A stretch of 64,000 nucleotides of DNA from an uncultured Clostridia bacterium (GCA_947165135.1 CAMUZE010000001.1:1-64000), one strand, 5' to 3'. Positions 27,637 through 39,460 are shown, counted from the first letter of the stretch. Translations and numbers: made by a program. The notes: a model not told the origin generated them from the sequence alone.

Positions 27637-28995
27637 ATGTTTAAATATGAATGTGATTCTAGAAAAATAACTAAAGGACAAACTTTTATAGCCATAAAAG
27701 GATTAACTGTAGATGGACATGACTTTATTGGTAAAGCAATCGAAAATGGTGCAACTAAAATTATTTGTGAGCATAAAATAGATTATGATATTGATTATGA
27801 AATTGTACCTGATACAGAAAAATGGTTAAAAGAAACATTGAAAAAAGAATATGGTGAATATATAGATAAATTAAACCTAATTGGTGTTACTGGTACTAAC
27901 GGGAAAACAACAAGCTGCTACTTAACATATCAAATGTTATTAATGTTAGGAGAAAATACCGCTTACATTGGAACAATTGGATTTCATCACAAAGATGAAG
28001 TTATTGAACTTAATAATACTACTCCTGATGTGTTAACTATTTATAAACTTTTATATCATGCATATGAACTTAATTGTAAATATGTTGTTATGGAAGTAAG
28101 TTCACAAGCATTATCTTACGATAGATTATTTGGCATTAATTATTCGGTTATTAGTTTTACTAATCTTACTGAAGATCATTTAGATTATCATAAAACAATG
28201 GAAAACTATTTAAAAGCAAAATTATTAATACTAGATCATTTAAAAGAAGATGCAATTATAACCGCTAATATAGATGATCCTGAATATATTTATTTTAAAA
28301 AACCAAATCATAAATTCTTAACATTTGGAAGTAATGGCGACTATAAAATACTAGAAAGTAAAATTACACCAATAAATACTAATCTTAAATTTAGTTATTT
28401 AGATAAAGAATATAAAGTAATAGTTCCATTAACAAGTAAATTTAATATATATAACTACTTAACAATGGTTTCTATAGTTAATAATTGCGGATTTAGTATA
28501 GAAGATATTGTTAAGAATACTAAAACTTTAAAAGCACCCAAAGGAAGATGTGAAGCATATCCAGTTAATAAAGGTTTTGCTGTAATAGATTATGCACATA
28601 CACCAGATGCAGTAGAAAAAGTAATAACAGCTTATAATGAATTAAAAGAAAATAGAGTTATTACCATTGTTGGATGTGGAGGAGACAGAGATCCTAAGAA
28701 AAGACCAATAATGGGAGGGATTGCTACTAAGCTTAGTGATTATGTTATTTTAACAAGTGATAATCCTAGGACAGAAAACCCACAGAAAATTATGGATGAT
28801 ATTTTAAAAGGTGTTAAAACAAATAACTATGAAGTAATATTAGATAGAAGAAAAGCCATTAAAAAAGGAATTGATATAATGGAAGAAAAAGACATACTAT
28901 TAATATTAGGTAAAGGACATGAAAACTATCAAATAATTGGTAAAGAAAAGCATCATTTAGATGATGCTGAAGAAGTACTAAATTGGAAAAAATAA
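27637..28995 (+). CDS. murE: UDP-N-acetylmuramoyl-tripeptide synthetase MurE
   Basis: GVTGTNGKTT P-loop, SDNPRTENP motif (DNPR, typical of mDAP-adding MurE). Confidence 0.95.
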   Translation: MFKYECDSRKITKGQTFIAIKGLTVDGHDFIGKAIENGATKIICEHKIDYDIDYEIVPDTEKWLKETLKKEYGEYIDKLNLIGVTGTNGKTTSCYLTYQMLLMLGENTAYIGTIGFHHKDEVIELNNTTPDVLTIYKLLYHAYELNCKYVVMEVSSQALSYDRLFGINYSVISFTNLTEDHLDYHKTMENYLKAKLLILDHLKEDAIITANIDDPEYIYFKKPNHKFLTFGSNGDYKILESKITPINTNLKFSYLDKEYKVIVPLTSKFNIYNYLTMVSIVNNCGFSIEDIVKNTKTLKAPKGRCEAYPVNKGFAVIDYAHTPDAVEKVITAYNELKENRVITIVGCGGDRDPKKRPIMGGIATKLSDYVILTSDNPRTENPQKIMDDILKGVKTNNYEVILDRRKAIKKGIDIMEEKDILLILGKGHENYQIIGKEKHHLDDAEEVLNWKK

Positions 28996-29021
28996 AAATT
29001 CTTGATTATTCAAGAATTTTT

Positions 29022-30500
29022 TTATATTCCACAGTTACTGGTTGAACTTGTTGTAATAGTCACCACTATATTGCCAGTTACACTATTAATGGTCATTCTA
29101 TTTTGATTTGCATTCCATGTATATCCACCACTACCACTTGTAAGTGTATTACCACCCATAGTAACAGTTACTTGATTATATTGTCTATTATTACCTAAAG
29201 TGAATGTTGCTGTGAAACTATCATTAATTACTACAGTATCCGGACCAGATGCTTTAGTAACATTACCATCTAAATTATATGTAACACTAAATACCCATGT
29301 GTATGTAGAACTGGTACTCTTCGAACAATACCCAGCTGTTGTATCACATCCAGTTGCTTGAGTTTTACCATTATTGCCTTTCGAATCTATTCCATATACT
29401 TTAAAATAATAAGTACCATTTGAAAGACCAGTTGCTTGATAATTTCTACTTGAACTTCCAGTATTGTGCGAAGTACATTCATTGCTTGAATTACATACAT
29501 CAACAATAAATTCTGTAATATTGTTTACATCTGTGGCTGACCAAGTTACATTTACTTTTCCATTATCTGCAACAAATGTAGCTTGTACATCACTTATAAT
29601 TGGTGCCTCATCATCAAGTAAAGTTGTATCTTTGTCGACTAATATTTTCACACTTCCTAAACTTAAATTACCATCATTTTTATTAAATATTAAATTTGCA
29701 GTTTGGTAATCAGTTGCAAATGCAATATTACCATTTTTCTCAAAATACACATCATATGTTTGTGTTGTATTTGCAGGTACAGTTAAACTTCCCAATGCAT
29801 TTCCATTAGAATCAACTAATTTAAAGTTTGAGTTATTAATACTAAAACTAAATCCTTTAGCAATATCATAGGAATTAATAACAGTTACTGTTACTTTATC
29901 TCTAACAGCACCATTTCTTAAACTAACTTGTGAATTCTTTGGAATACTTGCAAGTAATGATCCAGTTGGTTCTACTTCCTCTTGTTCAACATCAACATTA
30001 GATTCTCCTCCAACATTATAGTTACCAGGAGTTTTTGGATACATATTTATTGTTAAAGTAAACGTTTTAGTGGTTAATTTAGGAATTACTTCACCGATTT
30101 CAACACCGCTTACATCATAAGTAACTGTCATATTTTGATTATTTATTGTTTCTACAGAAGGAGTAAATACCGCAGATGCAAATTCATAATCAAAGAATGT
30201 TGTATTACTTAGCGTAATGTCATATACCGCATAATAATCATCATCTAAATTGCTATTTGATGCAACATTAAAATTTAAATCAAACGTTATACTATCTTTA
30301 GTAAATGTAGGAGTGGTTGGATTACTTAAATTACTATAGCTATCAAGAACTACACTAGTAATTGCAATTTCACCATTTCCTTTTACGTACACATTACCAG
30401 TAACACCTACTCTAGCACCATATGCAGCATAACCAATTGTTGTAAACAAAAAAATGGAAACTGTGATTAAAGTAACAATAAGATTTAACTTATTTTTCAT
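29022..30500 (-). CDS. Secreted TasA/CalY-like protein with Fn3-like region
   Basis: Signal peptide ...FTTIGYAAYGARVGVTGN; Ig-like repeats; downstream of sipW-like and DUF5305-like genes. Confidence 0.75.
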   Translation of the reverse strand: MKNKLNLIVTLITVSIFLFTTIGYAAYGARVGVTGNVYVKGNGEIAITSVVLDSYSNLSNPTTPTFTKDSITFDLNFNVASNSNLDDDYYAVYDITLSNTTFFDYEFASAVFTPSVETINNQNMTVTYDVSGVEIGEVIPKLTTKTFTLTINMYPKTPGNYNVGGESNVDVEQEEVEPTGSLLASIPKNSQVSLRNGAVRDKVTVTVINSYDIAKGFSFSINNSNFKLVDSNGNALGSLTVPANTTQTYDVYFEKNGNIAFATDYQTANLIFNKNDGNLSLGSVKILVDKDTTLLDDEAPIISDVQATFVADNGKVNVTWSATDVNNITEFIVDVCNSSNECTSHNTGSSSRNYQATGLSNGTYYFKVYGIDSKGNNGKTQATGCDTTAGYCSKSTSSTYTWVFSVTYNLDGNVTKASGPDTVVINDSFTATFTLGNNRQYNQVTVTMGGNTLTSGSGGYTWNANQNRMTINSVTGNIVVTITTSSTSNCGI

Positions 30501-30521
30501 TTAAATCACATCCTTTCCATT

Positions 30522-31559
30522 TTATATTTTTACTTTTTGAATATTCATTCTGCTAATTTTATACTTCCATGCTGTTTTATCACTAATAAGTATGAAGTAA
30601 CACTTGTCTGTTCCTCTATAGAAGTTAATAGGCATTCTAACTTCTCCATGAGCATCTAGTAATTCTTCAAATGAAGAAACATCTATTATTCTAAATCCTG
30701 TTAAATCAGGTATTTTATTTATATTAACTATAATACCATCATATGTATTAAGTATTTTCTTTAAAGTTGATTCATATTTATTTAAATTTTTCTTTTTCTT
30801 ATCAACATAAATTATTAATGCTAATAAGAATACTATTGCTGCAGCATATATAGTTCCAAGCACTTTTGACACTCTTGCTTTATCAGCATCTATTACTTTA
30901 CTTACTTCTTTTACTGTATTATGAGCATCTAAATCAACTTTAGCTTCAATTGTTTGTTCAGATAAAGGTAATGCTAATAATAACTTACTTTCAATTGGTG
31001 TACTTACTTCATTACCTTCAACCTCACTATTAACAACAAAATATACTTTCAATATTCCATTAGCGCCACTTAATCCAAGTGTCTTTTTAAATGAAAGTAA
31101 TATATTATTATATTTATTATAATCTATATCAACATTCTCATGTACCGAAAATCCTGTTGATTTCTTCAAATCTATTTTCTTTTCATCAGTTATTCTATAA
31201 TCTTTTGACCAATACTTTGATTGTCCATTAGACTTATTTGATTCAACAGTCGCATATACATAATATGTATATTTTCCATCTATTAAAGCATCGAAATCAA
31301 TTTTATAATTAAAATCTGCATTTATATGATCAATTAAACTAGTAATATAAGTTTCATCTTTTCCTAAATATTTTGTTTCAAAGAAGTCATTTTTCTTTAA
31401 ATATACTTTGTAATCGATATCATTATTTTCTTGATATTTTAATGTTACTTTTTTTGCTTCAAAATAACCATTAAAGTACATATAAACATCAATAATTGAG
31501 AAAACTATTATACACAATACAAAAAATGCTTGAATTAATGTGTATTTTTTAGCTGTCAT
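30522..31559 (-). CDS. DUF5305-like membrane protein
   Basis: N- and C-terminal TMs, long extracellular domain, located next to sipW as DUF5305 genes typically are. Confidence 0.65.
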   Translation of the reverse strand: MTAKKYTLIQAFFVLCIIVFSIIDVYMYFNGYFEAKKVTLKYQENNDIDYKVYLKKNDFFETKYLGKDETYITSLIDHINADFNYKIDFDALIDGKYTYYVYATVESNKSNGQSKYWSKDYRITDEKKIDLKKSTGFSVHENVDIDYNKYNNILLSFKKTLGLSGANGILKVYFVVNSEVEGNEVSTPIESKLLLALPLSEQTIEAKVDLDAHNTVKEVSKVIDADKARVSKVLGTIYAAAIVFLLALIIYVDKKKKNLNKYESTLKKILNTYDGIIVNINKIPDLTGFRIIDVSSFEELLDAHGEVRMPINFYRGTDKCYFILISDKTAWKYKISRMNIQKVKI

Positions 31560-32683
31560 TCTTGATCTCTCCTTCCTTGAAAAAAGTCATTTATCCAGAT
31601 TGTAGGATAACCTATATAACTAATTTTATATTCAACTTTTCCCAATATATCAGAAGCATCAACATCAAAACCATCAACAGTATTATTATAATCACCCTTA
31701 GTTTTAAAAACATAATTAATATCTTTATGTATTTCAACAACTCTATGTGTAATAATAACTCCGCTCTTTTTAAATGCTATAATATCACCAATACCAATTT
31801 TATCTGCAGTCATCTTCTCATAAATAACTGCGTCCCCTTTTTCATATACAGGCATCATTGAATTAGAACCTATAGCTATCATTTTATATTTAAATATGCC
31901 AGATACTAATGCAACAACCACCAATAATACTGCTAAAATAGGTATATATATTACTCTTCTTGACATCTTTTTTGAATATAAATTGCTCTTATCAGAATAC
32001 GTAATGATTCTATTAGAGAATATAAATATACAAAATACTAATATTAAGTTAAATACAGAGAATAAATAATTACCTAATTTTGGTATTATAGGCAATATGA
32101 ATTCATATAAAACTATAACGCTTTTGAATACTAAACTTGGTATCCAACTTACTTTATAAGTTATATATGAACATAATGCTTCTCTAGAAATAACTACTAC
32201 AATAACTACGCTAGCGAAAATAAATAACATTTCTCTATCCGCAAAATTGTAACCATTTATTTCTATTATAATATTTAATATACATAAAATTATTGTATAT
32301 AATATAATAGGAATTTTACTCTTATATGAATTCCTTGATATTATATATCTCATCAGTTCTTCACAAATAATTACTACTAATTCTAAAATTATAACTTTGA
32401 AAATAAAATCAGAACTAATACTTAATACTGTCTTATTAAATCCAACAAATAGTCCCGTAGCATATGAAATTATAAAAAATGACAAAAGACATGATATTAC
32501 TACTCTAGTTACATTTGATTTGATATATGAATTATCCTTATAGAAACCAAATAACAAATAAGAAGCAATAGTCAATGCCACAATTAATCCATACAAAACG
32601 AAATTATTTTTAAAAACTGTATTAAATACTATAATAAAAATAAATAATAACAATTCTATTAAATAAATTTTGATATTTCTCAT
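31556..32683 (-). CDS. sipW: SipW-type signal peptidase I
   Basis: IGSNSMMPVYEKGDAVIYEK ... VIITHRVVEI ... TKGDYNNTVD. Confidence 0.88.
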   Translation of the reverse strand: MRNIKIYLIELLLFIFIIVFNTVFKNNFVLYGLIVALTIASYLLFGFYKDNSYIKSNVTRVVISCLLSFFIISYATGLFVGFNKTVLSISSDFIFKVIILELVVIICEELMRYIISRNSYKSKIPIILYTIILCILNIIIEINGYNFADREMLFIFASVVIVVVISREALCSYITYKVSWIPSLVFKSVIVLYEFILPIIPKLGNYLFSVFNLILVFCIFIFSNRIITYSDKSNLYSKKMSRRVIYIPILAVLLVVVALVSGIFKYKMIAIGSNSMMPVYEKGDAVIYEKMTADKIGIGDIIAFKKSGVIITHRVVEIHKDINYVFKTKGDYNNTVDGFDVDASDILGKVEYKISYIGYPTIWINDFFQGRRDQE

Positions 32684-32752
32684 ATAGTCAACCCCAAGTT
32701 ATATATAAGAATTACCCCATAAAATGGGATAATTCTTATATTAGTTGATTAA

Positions 32753-33346
32753 TTATGCTCTACCGTCATCGTAATCAAATGCAGCTGTTAATGTTACTTG
32801 TTGATCAGTTGATGGTAAATTTGTAGCATCTGCAGGATATACATAGTTAACTGTTACAGTAACTGTTGCAGTTGTAGTTCCATCTGCTGGTAATAAGATA
32901 TTTAAATTATCAGTTGTAGCATTATAACTTGTACCATTATAGTTGATTGTGTATGTAATATATTCTTGTTGAGCAGAAGTTAATCCTGTCATTGTTATTT
33001 TCTTCAAATATGCAGGTAATGTACCAAAGTTTTTAACATTAACCTCAAATGAATATGTATCTCCAGGCGCTCCTAATGTTACAGTATAAGTAGCTGTTGT
33101 ATTTGTTAATGACTTACTAGATGCTTTAATAGTACTTGTTTCAGTAAGTGATTCTGGAACAAAATGCACATCCCACTTTGCAGCAGTAAATGTTGCTGTA
33201 CCATTAATATTCAATGTAGTTGAATATGCAGCAAAACCTACTGACATAACTAATATTACTACTGCTAAAACTCCTATAACAACTGTTTGTAAACCTCTTT
33301 CTTGTCTCATAATTTTCCCTCCTATTTTATACTTAAATATTAACAT
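32753..33346 (-). CDS. TasA/CalY-like SipW-dependent secreted protein
   Basis: MRQERGLQTVVIGVLAVVILVMSVGFAAYSTTLNINGTATFTAAKWDVHF; directly upstream of sipW. Confidence 0.8.
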   Translation of the reverse strand: MLIFKYKIGGKIMRQERGLQTVVIGVLAVVILVMSVGFAAYSTTLNINGTATFTAAKWDVHFVPESLTETSTIKASSKSLTNTTATYTVTLGAPGDTYSFEVNVKNFGTLPAYLKKITMTGLTSAQQEYITYTINYNGTSYNATTDNLNILLPADGTTTATVTVTVNYVYPADATNLPSTDQQVTLTAAFDYDDGRA

Positions 33347-33477
33347 GTTTTTTCGAACATTACAATAGAAATGACAAATGTTTACACCTCACTTTAAAAT
33401 TATGCCCAATTTTTAATAAAAATATGTTTCCAAATAACAACAATTATATGATATACTAAAAATGATAGAGGTGGCAT

Positions 33478-34356
33478 ATGAAGAAAAGTAATATCAAATA
33501 TATAGTGTTGGGAATTCTTTTAGTATTTACTATTGGAATTGTTGTACTAAATAACTTTAAAGTTAAAGCGGATAGCGGTTGGGACTCAGATTATGATTCT
33601 GGATGGGATTCGGGTTCAAGCTGGGACTCTGGATCAAGTTGGGACTCAGATTGGAGTTCATCTAGTAGCTATTATAGCCATAGTGGTAGTGGTGGAGGTT
33701 CTTCATCATTTTCAGGATTTATTGCTTTTATTATTATTGTAGCAGTAATAATCTATGTTATGAGCAAATCAAAAGGTTCAGTTCCATTCAATTCATCAAA
33801 CAAAATATTTAGTTTTATAAGTGAAGATGAAATAAGAAAACTATTACCAGATTTTAATAAAGAAGAATTCTTAACAAAATCATACCAAACATTCTTAGAT
33901 GTTCAAAGTGCATGGTCTGAGTTTGACTATGATGCCTTAAGAAAATATTTAAGTGATGAATTATTTAATACATATAAGTCTCAATTAAAAGTATTAAGTG
34001 CTAAAAAACAAAAGAATATAATGACAGATTTTTCTAAAATTGATATTAATACTACACGAGCATACCAAAACGAAGGAAAAACTACAATAGAAGTTGAACT
34101 AATTGTTTCATTCTATGATTACGTAGTTGATAAAGACAACAAAGTTGTAAGAGGTCAAAAGACAAGAAAACTAACTAATCATTATATACTTACATTCATA
34201 AGTAGTAAACAAGTTAATAACAAATCCAACAAATGTCCTAACTGTAATGCTCCACTTGATAATGTGGCTTCTAACAAGTGTCCATATTGTAAATCAACAA
34301 TAGTAAGTGAACATTATGATTGGGTATTATCAAAGAAGGAGATAAAGAAAAATTAA
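33478..34356 (+). CDS. Tim44-like domain protein with Trp/Ser/Gly-rich segment and C-terminal zinc ribbon
   Basis: Signal/TM, GWDSDYDSGWDSGSSWDSGSSWDS tract, TM, Tim44-like domain, CPNCNAPLDN...CPYCKS. Confidence 0.78.
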   Translation: MKKSNIKYIVLGILLVFTIGIVVLNNFKVKADSGWDSDYDSGWDSGSSWDSGSSWDSDWSSSSSYYSHSGSGGGSSSFSGFIAFIIIVAVIIYVMSKSKGSVPFNSSNKIFSFISEDEIRKLLPDFNKEEFLTKSYQTFLDVQSAWSEFDYDALRKYLSDELFNTYKSQLKVLSAKKQKNIMTDFSKIDINTTRAYQNEGKTTIEVELIVSFYDYVVDKDNKVVRGQKTRKLTNHYILTFISSKQVNNKSNKCPNCNAPLDNVASNKCPYCKSTIVSEHYDWVLSKKEIKKN

Positions 34357-34357
34357 T

Positions 34358-34894
34358 ATGACAGAAGAAATAATTAAATATGATTCTTCATTTACTGAAG
34401 CGACATTCTTAACAAAAGCAGATCACATATATATGATGATGCTAGATGCAGTAATGGAGAAAGACTTAAATGAAGTAAAACACTATTTAAGTGAAAAAGT
34501 ATATGAGTACTTAAATTCAATGGTTAGTGATTATACTTCAAGAAATGTAATTAGAATATTTGATGAAACAAATGTAAAAACATCTAGTATAGATAGTTAC
34601 TATACTGATGAAGAAACAATTAACATAGTTGTCAATTTAACCTCAAGGTATATGGATTATTTTATTGATGATGATGGCAATTACTTATATGGAACTAATG
34701 ATCATAGAGTAGAAAGAGAACATAGAATTGTATTTACTAAAAAATTTAATGTTAAGCACTTAAACGAGGCAAGACCTTGTCCGAGTTGTGGGCATAGCTT
34801 AGATGTTAATGCTAGTGGTGTGTGTCCTTATTGCAAACAAGTAATTGACATGAGCAATTATGATTATATAGTGTCAGAAATTGATTCAATTTAA
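34358..34894 (+). CDS. Tim44-like/zinc ribbon protein (paralogue of upstream gene)
   Basis: FLTKADHIYMMMLDAVMEKDLNEVKHYLSEKVYEYL...CPSCGHSLDVNASGVCPYCKQ. Confidence 0.72.
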   Translation: MTEEIIKYDSSFTEATFLTKADHIYMMMLDAVMEKDLNEVKHYLSEKVYEYLNSMVSDYTSRNVIRIFDETNVKTSSIDSYYTDEETINIVVNLTSRYMDYFIDDDGNYLYGTNDHRVEREHRIVFTKKFNVKHLNEARPCPSCGHSLDVNASGVCPYCKQVIDMSNYDYIVSEIDSI

Positions 34895-34903
34895 AAAACT
34901 GGT

Positions 34904-35935
34904 CTAGTAATACCAGTTTTTATAACTATTTTCTCTTAAATAATTACGCTCTTCATTTTCCAATGAATTCTTATTTATGTATTCAACTTTTTTATAATTT
35001 ATGCTTAATAAATCACAGTAATTACTGCCATAGCATAATCTTATATTTTGAATATATAGTTTACAGTTTTTACAAGGAAGGTAATATATACTATTCCCCT
35101 TTTCTATAACATCTTTTTCATCATTATATGTAAATACTTCATCATCTTCACTAACTGCAATATATGGATATTCCCACAGAATCTTCTTTTCACCATTAAA
35201 TCCTACATAGAATTGTCCATAAACTGCGGATATTTGGCCATTTACATAATAAATAATCCATTCATTTTCATTATTGTTGCCATACTTAACAAAAATAAAT
35301 TCTGGGTATTGATCAGCAGAATTGTATTCAAATGATAATTCTTTTTCACCATTTTTATTAATTCCATATACTTTATAAAGTGAACTGTTACTAAATATAT
35401 TTCTCCTATCTAATTCATTTTTGAAGTCAGCCAAGGTTTTAATGTTTTTTTCTTCTCTATAATTTAAAGTTGGAATCCATTTTATTAAACAAACGATAAT
35501 CGCTATTATAACCACAATAATAGAAAATGGAATAAGAAATTTTTTCTTAAAAATATTCTTTCTTTCACTTATCACTAATAATATTAAAGCCAATATTCTG
35601 CATATAATGATTGAAAATCTGTAAATAATTACCAATCCTAGTGCTTCTCCTACAGAATCTAATCCTCCGTCTATGCTCATTGCTTTTTTAAATGAACAAA
35701 ATGCTATAAGGAATAATATAAAAGATAATATATATAATATCTTTTGTTTTTTTTCTAGTTTAGAAAAACCAATACCGTAAAGTAAGTATCCCAATAGCAT
35801 TGGTAAGAATATTGCTATCATCATAGGGGTATCTTCAAATATTTGAAACAAGTTCAATGTAATATACTGAGTTGGGATAATTATCAATAACAAATAAAAT
35901 ATTTTTAAAAAATCTACTTTCTTTTCCTCTTCCAT
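34904..35935 (-). CDS. Hypothetical multi-TM membrane protein
   Basis: 343 aa ORF, about 5 TM segments then a soluble C-terminus. Confidence 0.65.
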   Translation of the reverse strand: MEEEKKVDFLKIFYLLLIIIPTQYITLNLFQIFEDTPMMIAIFLPMLLGYLLYGIGFSKLEKKQKILYILSFILFLIAFCSFKKAMSIDGGLDSVGEALGLVIIYRFSIIICRILALILLVISERKNIFKKKFLIPFSIIVVIIAIIVCLIKWIPTLNYREEKNIKTLADFKNELDRRNIFSNSSLYKVYGINKNGEKELSFEYNSADQYPEFIFVKYGNNNENEWIIYYVNGQISAVYGQFYVGFNGEKKILWEYPYIAVSEDDEVFTYNDEKDVIEKGNSIYYLPCKNCKLYIQNIRLCYGSNYCDLLSINYKKVEYINKNSLENEERNYLRENSYKNWYY

Positions 35936-36027
35936 AATGTTCCCTCCACCTTAATATTAACATAATTATTATTACTTTTTTAATTATTTTAATTTGCTTT
36001 ACATTTAAAAAGACTGATGTTTTAATA

Positions 36028-38376
36028 TCAGTCTTCCCATTTCCAATTTTTAATTTCTGGCATGTCTTCACCATATTCATGGATATATTCTTTATGTTCA
36101 ATCAATTTATCTTTACACCATTCATTTAATGATGTTCTTCTTTCACCAAGTTCTGGTAAATATTTAAGAGCATCCATTACCAAATGGAAACGATCTAATT
36201 TATTTTGTACTTTCATATCAAATGTCGTGGTAATAGTTCCTTCTTCAATATAGCCATGAACATGTAAGTTATCATTTGTTCTTTTGTATGCTAATTGATG
36301 TATTAAATGAGGATATCCATGGAATGCAAATATAATTGGCTTATCTTTAGTAAATATACTATCATATTCACTATCAGTTAGTCCATGTGGATGATTATCA
36401 TCACTTTCTAATTTCATTAAGTCAACTACATTAACTACCCTTATTTTTAAATCAGGGAAATTTTCTCTTAATATTTTGACTGCTGCAAGCGTTTCCATTG
36501 TTGGAGTTTCACCAGCACATGCCATTACGATATCTGGTTCACATCCTTCATCATTACTTGCAAATTTCCATATTCCAAGTCCTTTTGTACAATGTTTAAT
36601 TGCTTCATCCATATTTAACCATTGTGGACGAGGATGCTTTGATGCAACTATTACGTTAATATAGTTTTTACTTCTAATACAATGATCAAAACATGATATT
36701 AATGTATTAGTATCCGGTGGCAAATAAATTCTTACAGTATCTGATTTTTTAGTAACTATATGATTTAAGAATCCTGGGTCTTGATGAGTAAATCCATTAT
36801 GATCTTGTTGCCATGCATAGGATGTTAATATATAGTTTAAAGACGCAATATCCTGTCTCCAAGGTAAATCTTTAACAACTTTTAACCACTTGGCATGTTG
36901 ACTTGCCATTGAATCAACTATTCTAATAAATGCTTCATAGCTATGAATAAATCCATGTCTACCTGTAAGCAAATATCCTTCTAGCATACCTTCACATAAA
37001 TGTTCAGATAATACAGAGTCAATCACTCTTCCATAATTACTAATATATTCATCATTTTCATATGTAATTCCATTCCATTGTCTATTGGTTACTTCAAATA
37101 TATGATTTAGTCTATTTGATAGTGCTTCATCTGGCCCGAAAACTCTAAAGTTTTTCTTTCTTTCATTTAGTTTAATAATATCTCTTATAAAGTATCCTAA
37201 TTCCATCATATCTTGCTTAATTAGTGTACCTGGTTTATCAAATGATACACCATATTGTCTGAAATCTGGTACATTTAATTCTTCTAATAAAAGTCCCCCA
37301 TTAGCATGTTTGTTCATTCCCATTCTTAATTCTTTTGGTGGAACTAAGTCTTTTAATTCTTTAATTAGTTTACCATTAGAATCAAATAACTCTTGAGGTT
37401 TATAACTTTTTAACCATGCTTCTAATACTTCAACATTTTTAGGATGTTCTTTATTTACAACAACTGGAACTTGATGTGATCTAAATGTTCCTTCAATTTC
37501 TTTATTATCAATTATTTTAGGTCCTGTCCATCCTTTAGGAGTAACTAAAATAATCATTGGAAAGCATGCTCTTTTATTTAATCTTGATTTACTCTTGATA
37601 TCTTTTATTTCATCAATACATTTGTCTAATGTTTTTGCCATTAATTCATGCATCTTATAAGTGGTATTTGCTTCAACTACGTATGGATGATATCCACATC
37701 CTTCAAAGAATTTTATTAATTCTTCTCTAGGCATTCTTGCAAATAAAGTTGGATTAGCAATTTTGTATCCATTTAAATGAAGAATTGGAAGTACAACTCC
37801 ATCAGTAAGTGGATTAATAATTTTATTTAAATGCCATGATGCAGCAAGTGGTCCAGTTTCAGCTTCTCCATCTCCAACTACACAAGCGGCAATTAAAGTT
37901 GGATTATCAAGTACGGCTCCGTAAGCATGTGAAAGGCTATATCCTAATTCTCCACCTTCATTTATACTTCCTGGTGTTTCTGGTGCAACATGCGAAGATA
38001 TTCCTCCCGGGAAACTAAATTGCTTAAACAATTTCTTTAATCCTTCTTCATCTTCAGTAATATTTGGATATATTTCACTATAAGTGCCTTCTAAATATAC
38101 ATTACTTACTATTGCTTGGCCTCCATGACCTGGTCCAGAAATATAAATCATATTGAGTTTATTCTTTTTGATAATTCTATTTAAATGTACATAAACAAAG
38201 TTTTGACCAGGAGCAGTACCCCAGTGCCCTACTACATTTGGTTTAATGTGGTCTAATGTTAATTTTTCTTTAAGTAATGGATTATCTTTTAAATAAAGTT
38301 GTCCTACTGATAAATAATTAGTTGCTCTAAAATAAGCGTCTATTTTTCTTAATTCTGAGTCATTTAATGCTCTCAT
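36028..38376 (-). CDS. xfp: Xylulose-5-phosphate/fructose-6-phosphate phosphoketolase
   Basis: [58 protein letters not shown]. Confidence 0.97.
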   Translation of the reverse strand: MRALNDSELRKIDAYFRATNYLSVGQLYLKDNPLLKEKLTLDHIKPNVVGHWGTAPGQNFVYVHLNRIIKKNKLNMIYISGPGHGGQAIVSNVYLEGTYSEIYPNITEDEEGLKKLFKQFSFPGGISSHVAPETPGSINEGGELGYSLSHAYGAVLDNPTLIAACVVGDGEAETGPLAASWHLNKIINPLTDGVVLPILHLNGYKIANPTLFARMPREELIKFFEGCGYHPYVVEANTTYKMHELMAKTLDKCIDEIKDIKSKSRLNKRACFPMIILVTPKGWTGPKIIDNKEIEGTFRSHQVPVVVNKEHPKNVEVLEAWLKSYKPQELFDSNGKLIKELKDLVPPKELRMGMNKHANGGLLLEELNVPDFRQYGVSFDKPGTLIKQDMMELGYFIRDIIKLNERKKNFRVFGPDEALSNRLNHIFEVTNRQWNGITYENDEYISNYGRVIDSVLSEHLCEGMLEGYLLTGRHGFIHSYEAFIRIVDSMASQHAKWLKVVKDLPWRQDIASLNYILTSYAWQQDHNGFTHQDPGFLNHIVTKKSDTVRIYLPPDTNTLISCFDHCIRSKNYINVIVASKHPRPQWLNMDEAIKHCTKGLGIWKFASNDEGCEPDIVMACAGETPTMETLAAVKILRENFPDLKIRVVNVVDLMKLESDDNHPHGLTDSEYDSIFTKDKPIIFAFHGYPHLIHQLAYKRTNDNLHVHGYIEEGTITTTFDMKVQNKLDRFHLVMDALKYLPELGERRTSLNEWCKDKLIEHKEYIHEYGEDMPEIKNWKWED

Positions 38377-38430
38377 AATCGCCTCCTATTATAAATTAAT
38401 TTTACTATATTTTGTTTCAAAATAAAAGAG

Positions 38431-38883
38431 TTATAAAACTCTTTCACATAAATCTTCATACTTACTTCCATGTGGAATAATAATAAATTGACGAGTCTCT
38501 TCACCTAATATTCTTATTTTAATATCAAGCCTATTTTTAGGTAAAATATCTTCAATCAAATCTGCCCATTCTATTATGCATACACCTTTTTTATTAAAAT
38601 ACTCTGGTATTCCTAAGTCTTGTTTAATATCATTTAATCTATAAACATCCATATGAAATAATTTCATTTCAGCATTATCATATTCTTTAATAATGTTATA
38701 TGTTGGAGAAGTAATATTATCAGTAATTCCCAATGCTAAAGCAAATGCTTTTGCAAAAACAGTCTTACCACTCCCTAAATCCCCCTCTAAACATATTACC
38801 ATATTAGGAAATTTTTCAGACTCAATATTTTGAGCCAATTCCATAGTTTCATCCTCTGAATAAGTTGTTATTTTATATTGCAT
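38431..38883 (-). CDS. tsaE: tRNA threonylcarbamoyladenosine biosynthesis ATPase TsaE
   Basis: LEGDLGSGKTVFAKAFA, TSPTYNIIKEY, FHMDVYRL, IIEWADLIEDILP. Confidence 0.93.
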   Translation of the reverse strand: MQYKITTYSEDETMELAQNIESEKFPNMVICLEGDLGSGKTVFAKAFALALGITDNITSPTYNIIKEYDNAEMKLFHMDVYRLNDIKQDLGIPEYFNKKGVCIIEWADLIEDILPKNRLDIKIRILGEETRQFIIIPHGSKYEDLCERVL

Positions 38884-39016
38884 ATCCTTCACCATATTCA
38901 TTGTACCATTATTATAATTTTTTATACAAGTATTTTTGTATATTTTACATTTTTTAATATATTTACCCATACAATGATTTATTTACTCACATACAATAGT
39001 CTAGGAGGATGGTAAA

Positions 39017-39460
39017 ATGTTTTTTGATGAAACAAATAATTATTTCGATATAGAATATGATAATGGAATAACTGTAAATATAGATACAATCAATTTTAAT
39101 AGAGAAGAAACTTTATATAAGCCACTAGAAGGATTTAACAAAGGAAATATGTTCCCTAGTATTTATTCAAAATATAAAAACTATGTATACAAATTAAAAG
39201 TTAATAATCCTAAAGATGATTTGTTATATAAAATTCAAATGTATTCATTTGCTCTTAAGGATTATAATTTATATTTAGATACACATCCAGAAGATACTAA
39301 AGTTCTAAGAGAATTTAGGGATGTAAATCAAATGTATGAAACATCTAAACAAGAATATGAGTCTAAATATGGGCCATTATGTATTACAAGTGCTAATAGT
39401 ACTTCAAAATGGACGTGGCTAAATGAACCATGGCCTTGGGATAAAGGGGGTAGTTATTAA
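39017..39460 (+). CDS. CotJB spore coat protein with apparent N-terminal CotJA-like segment
   Basis: YKPLEGFNKGNMFPSIYSKYKNYVY (CotJA-like), DLLYKIQMYSFALKDYNLYLDTHPEDT...YESKYGPLCI...NEPWPWDKGG (CotJB). Confidence 0.82.
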   Translation: MFFDETNNYFDIEYDNGITVNIDTINFNREETLYKPLEGFNKGNMFPSIYSKYKNYVYKLKVNNPKDDLLYKIQMYSFALKDYNLYLDTHPEDTKVLREFRDVNQMYETSKQEYESKYGPLCITSANSTSKWTWLNEPWPWDKGGSY

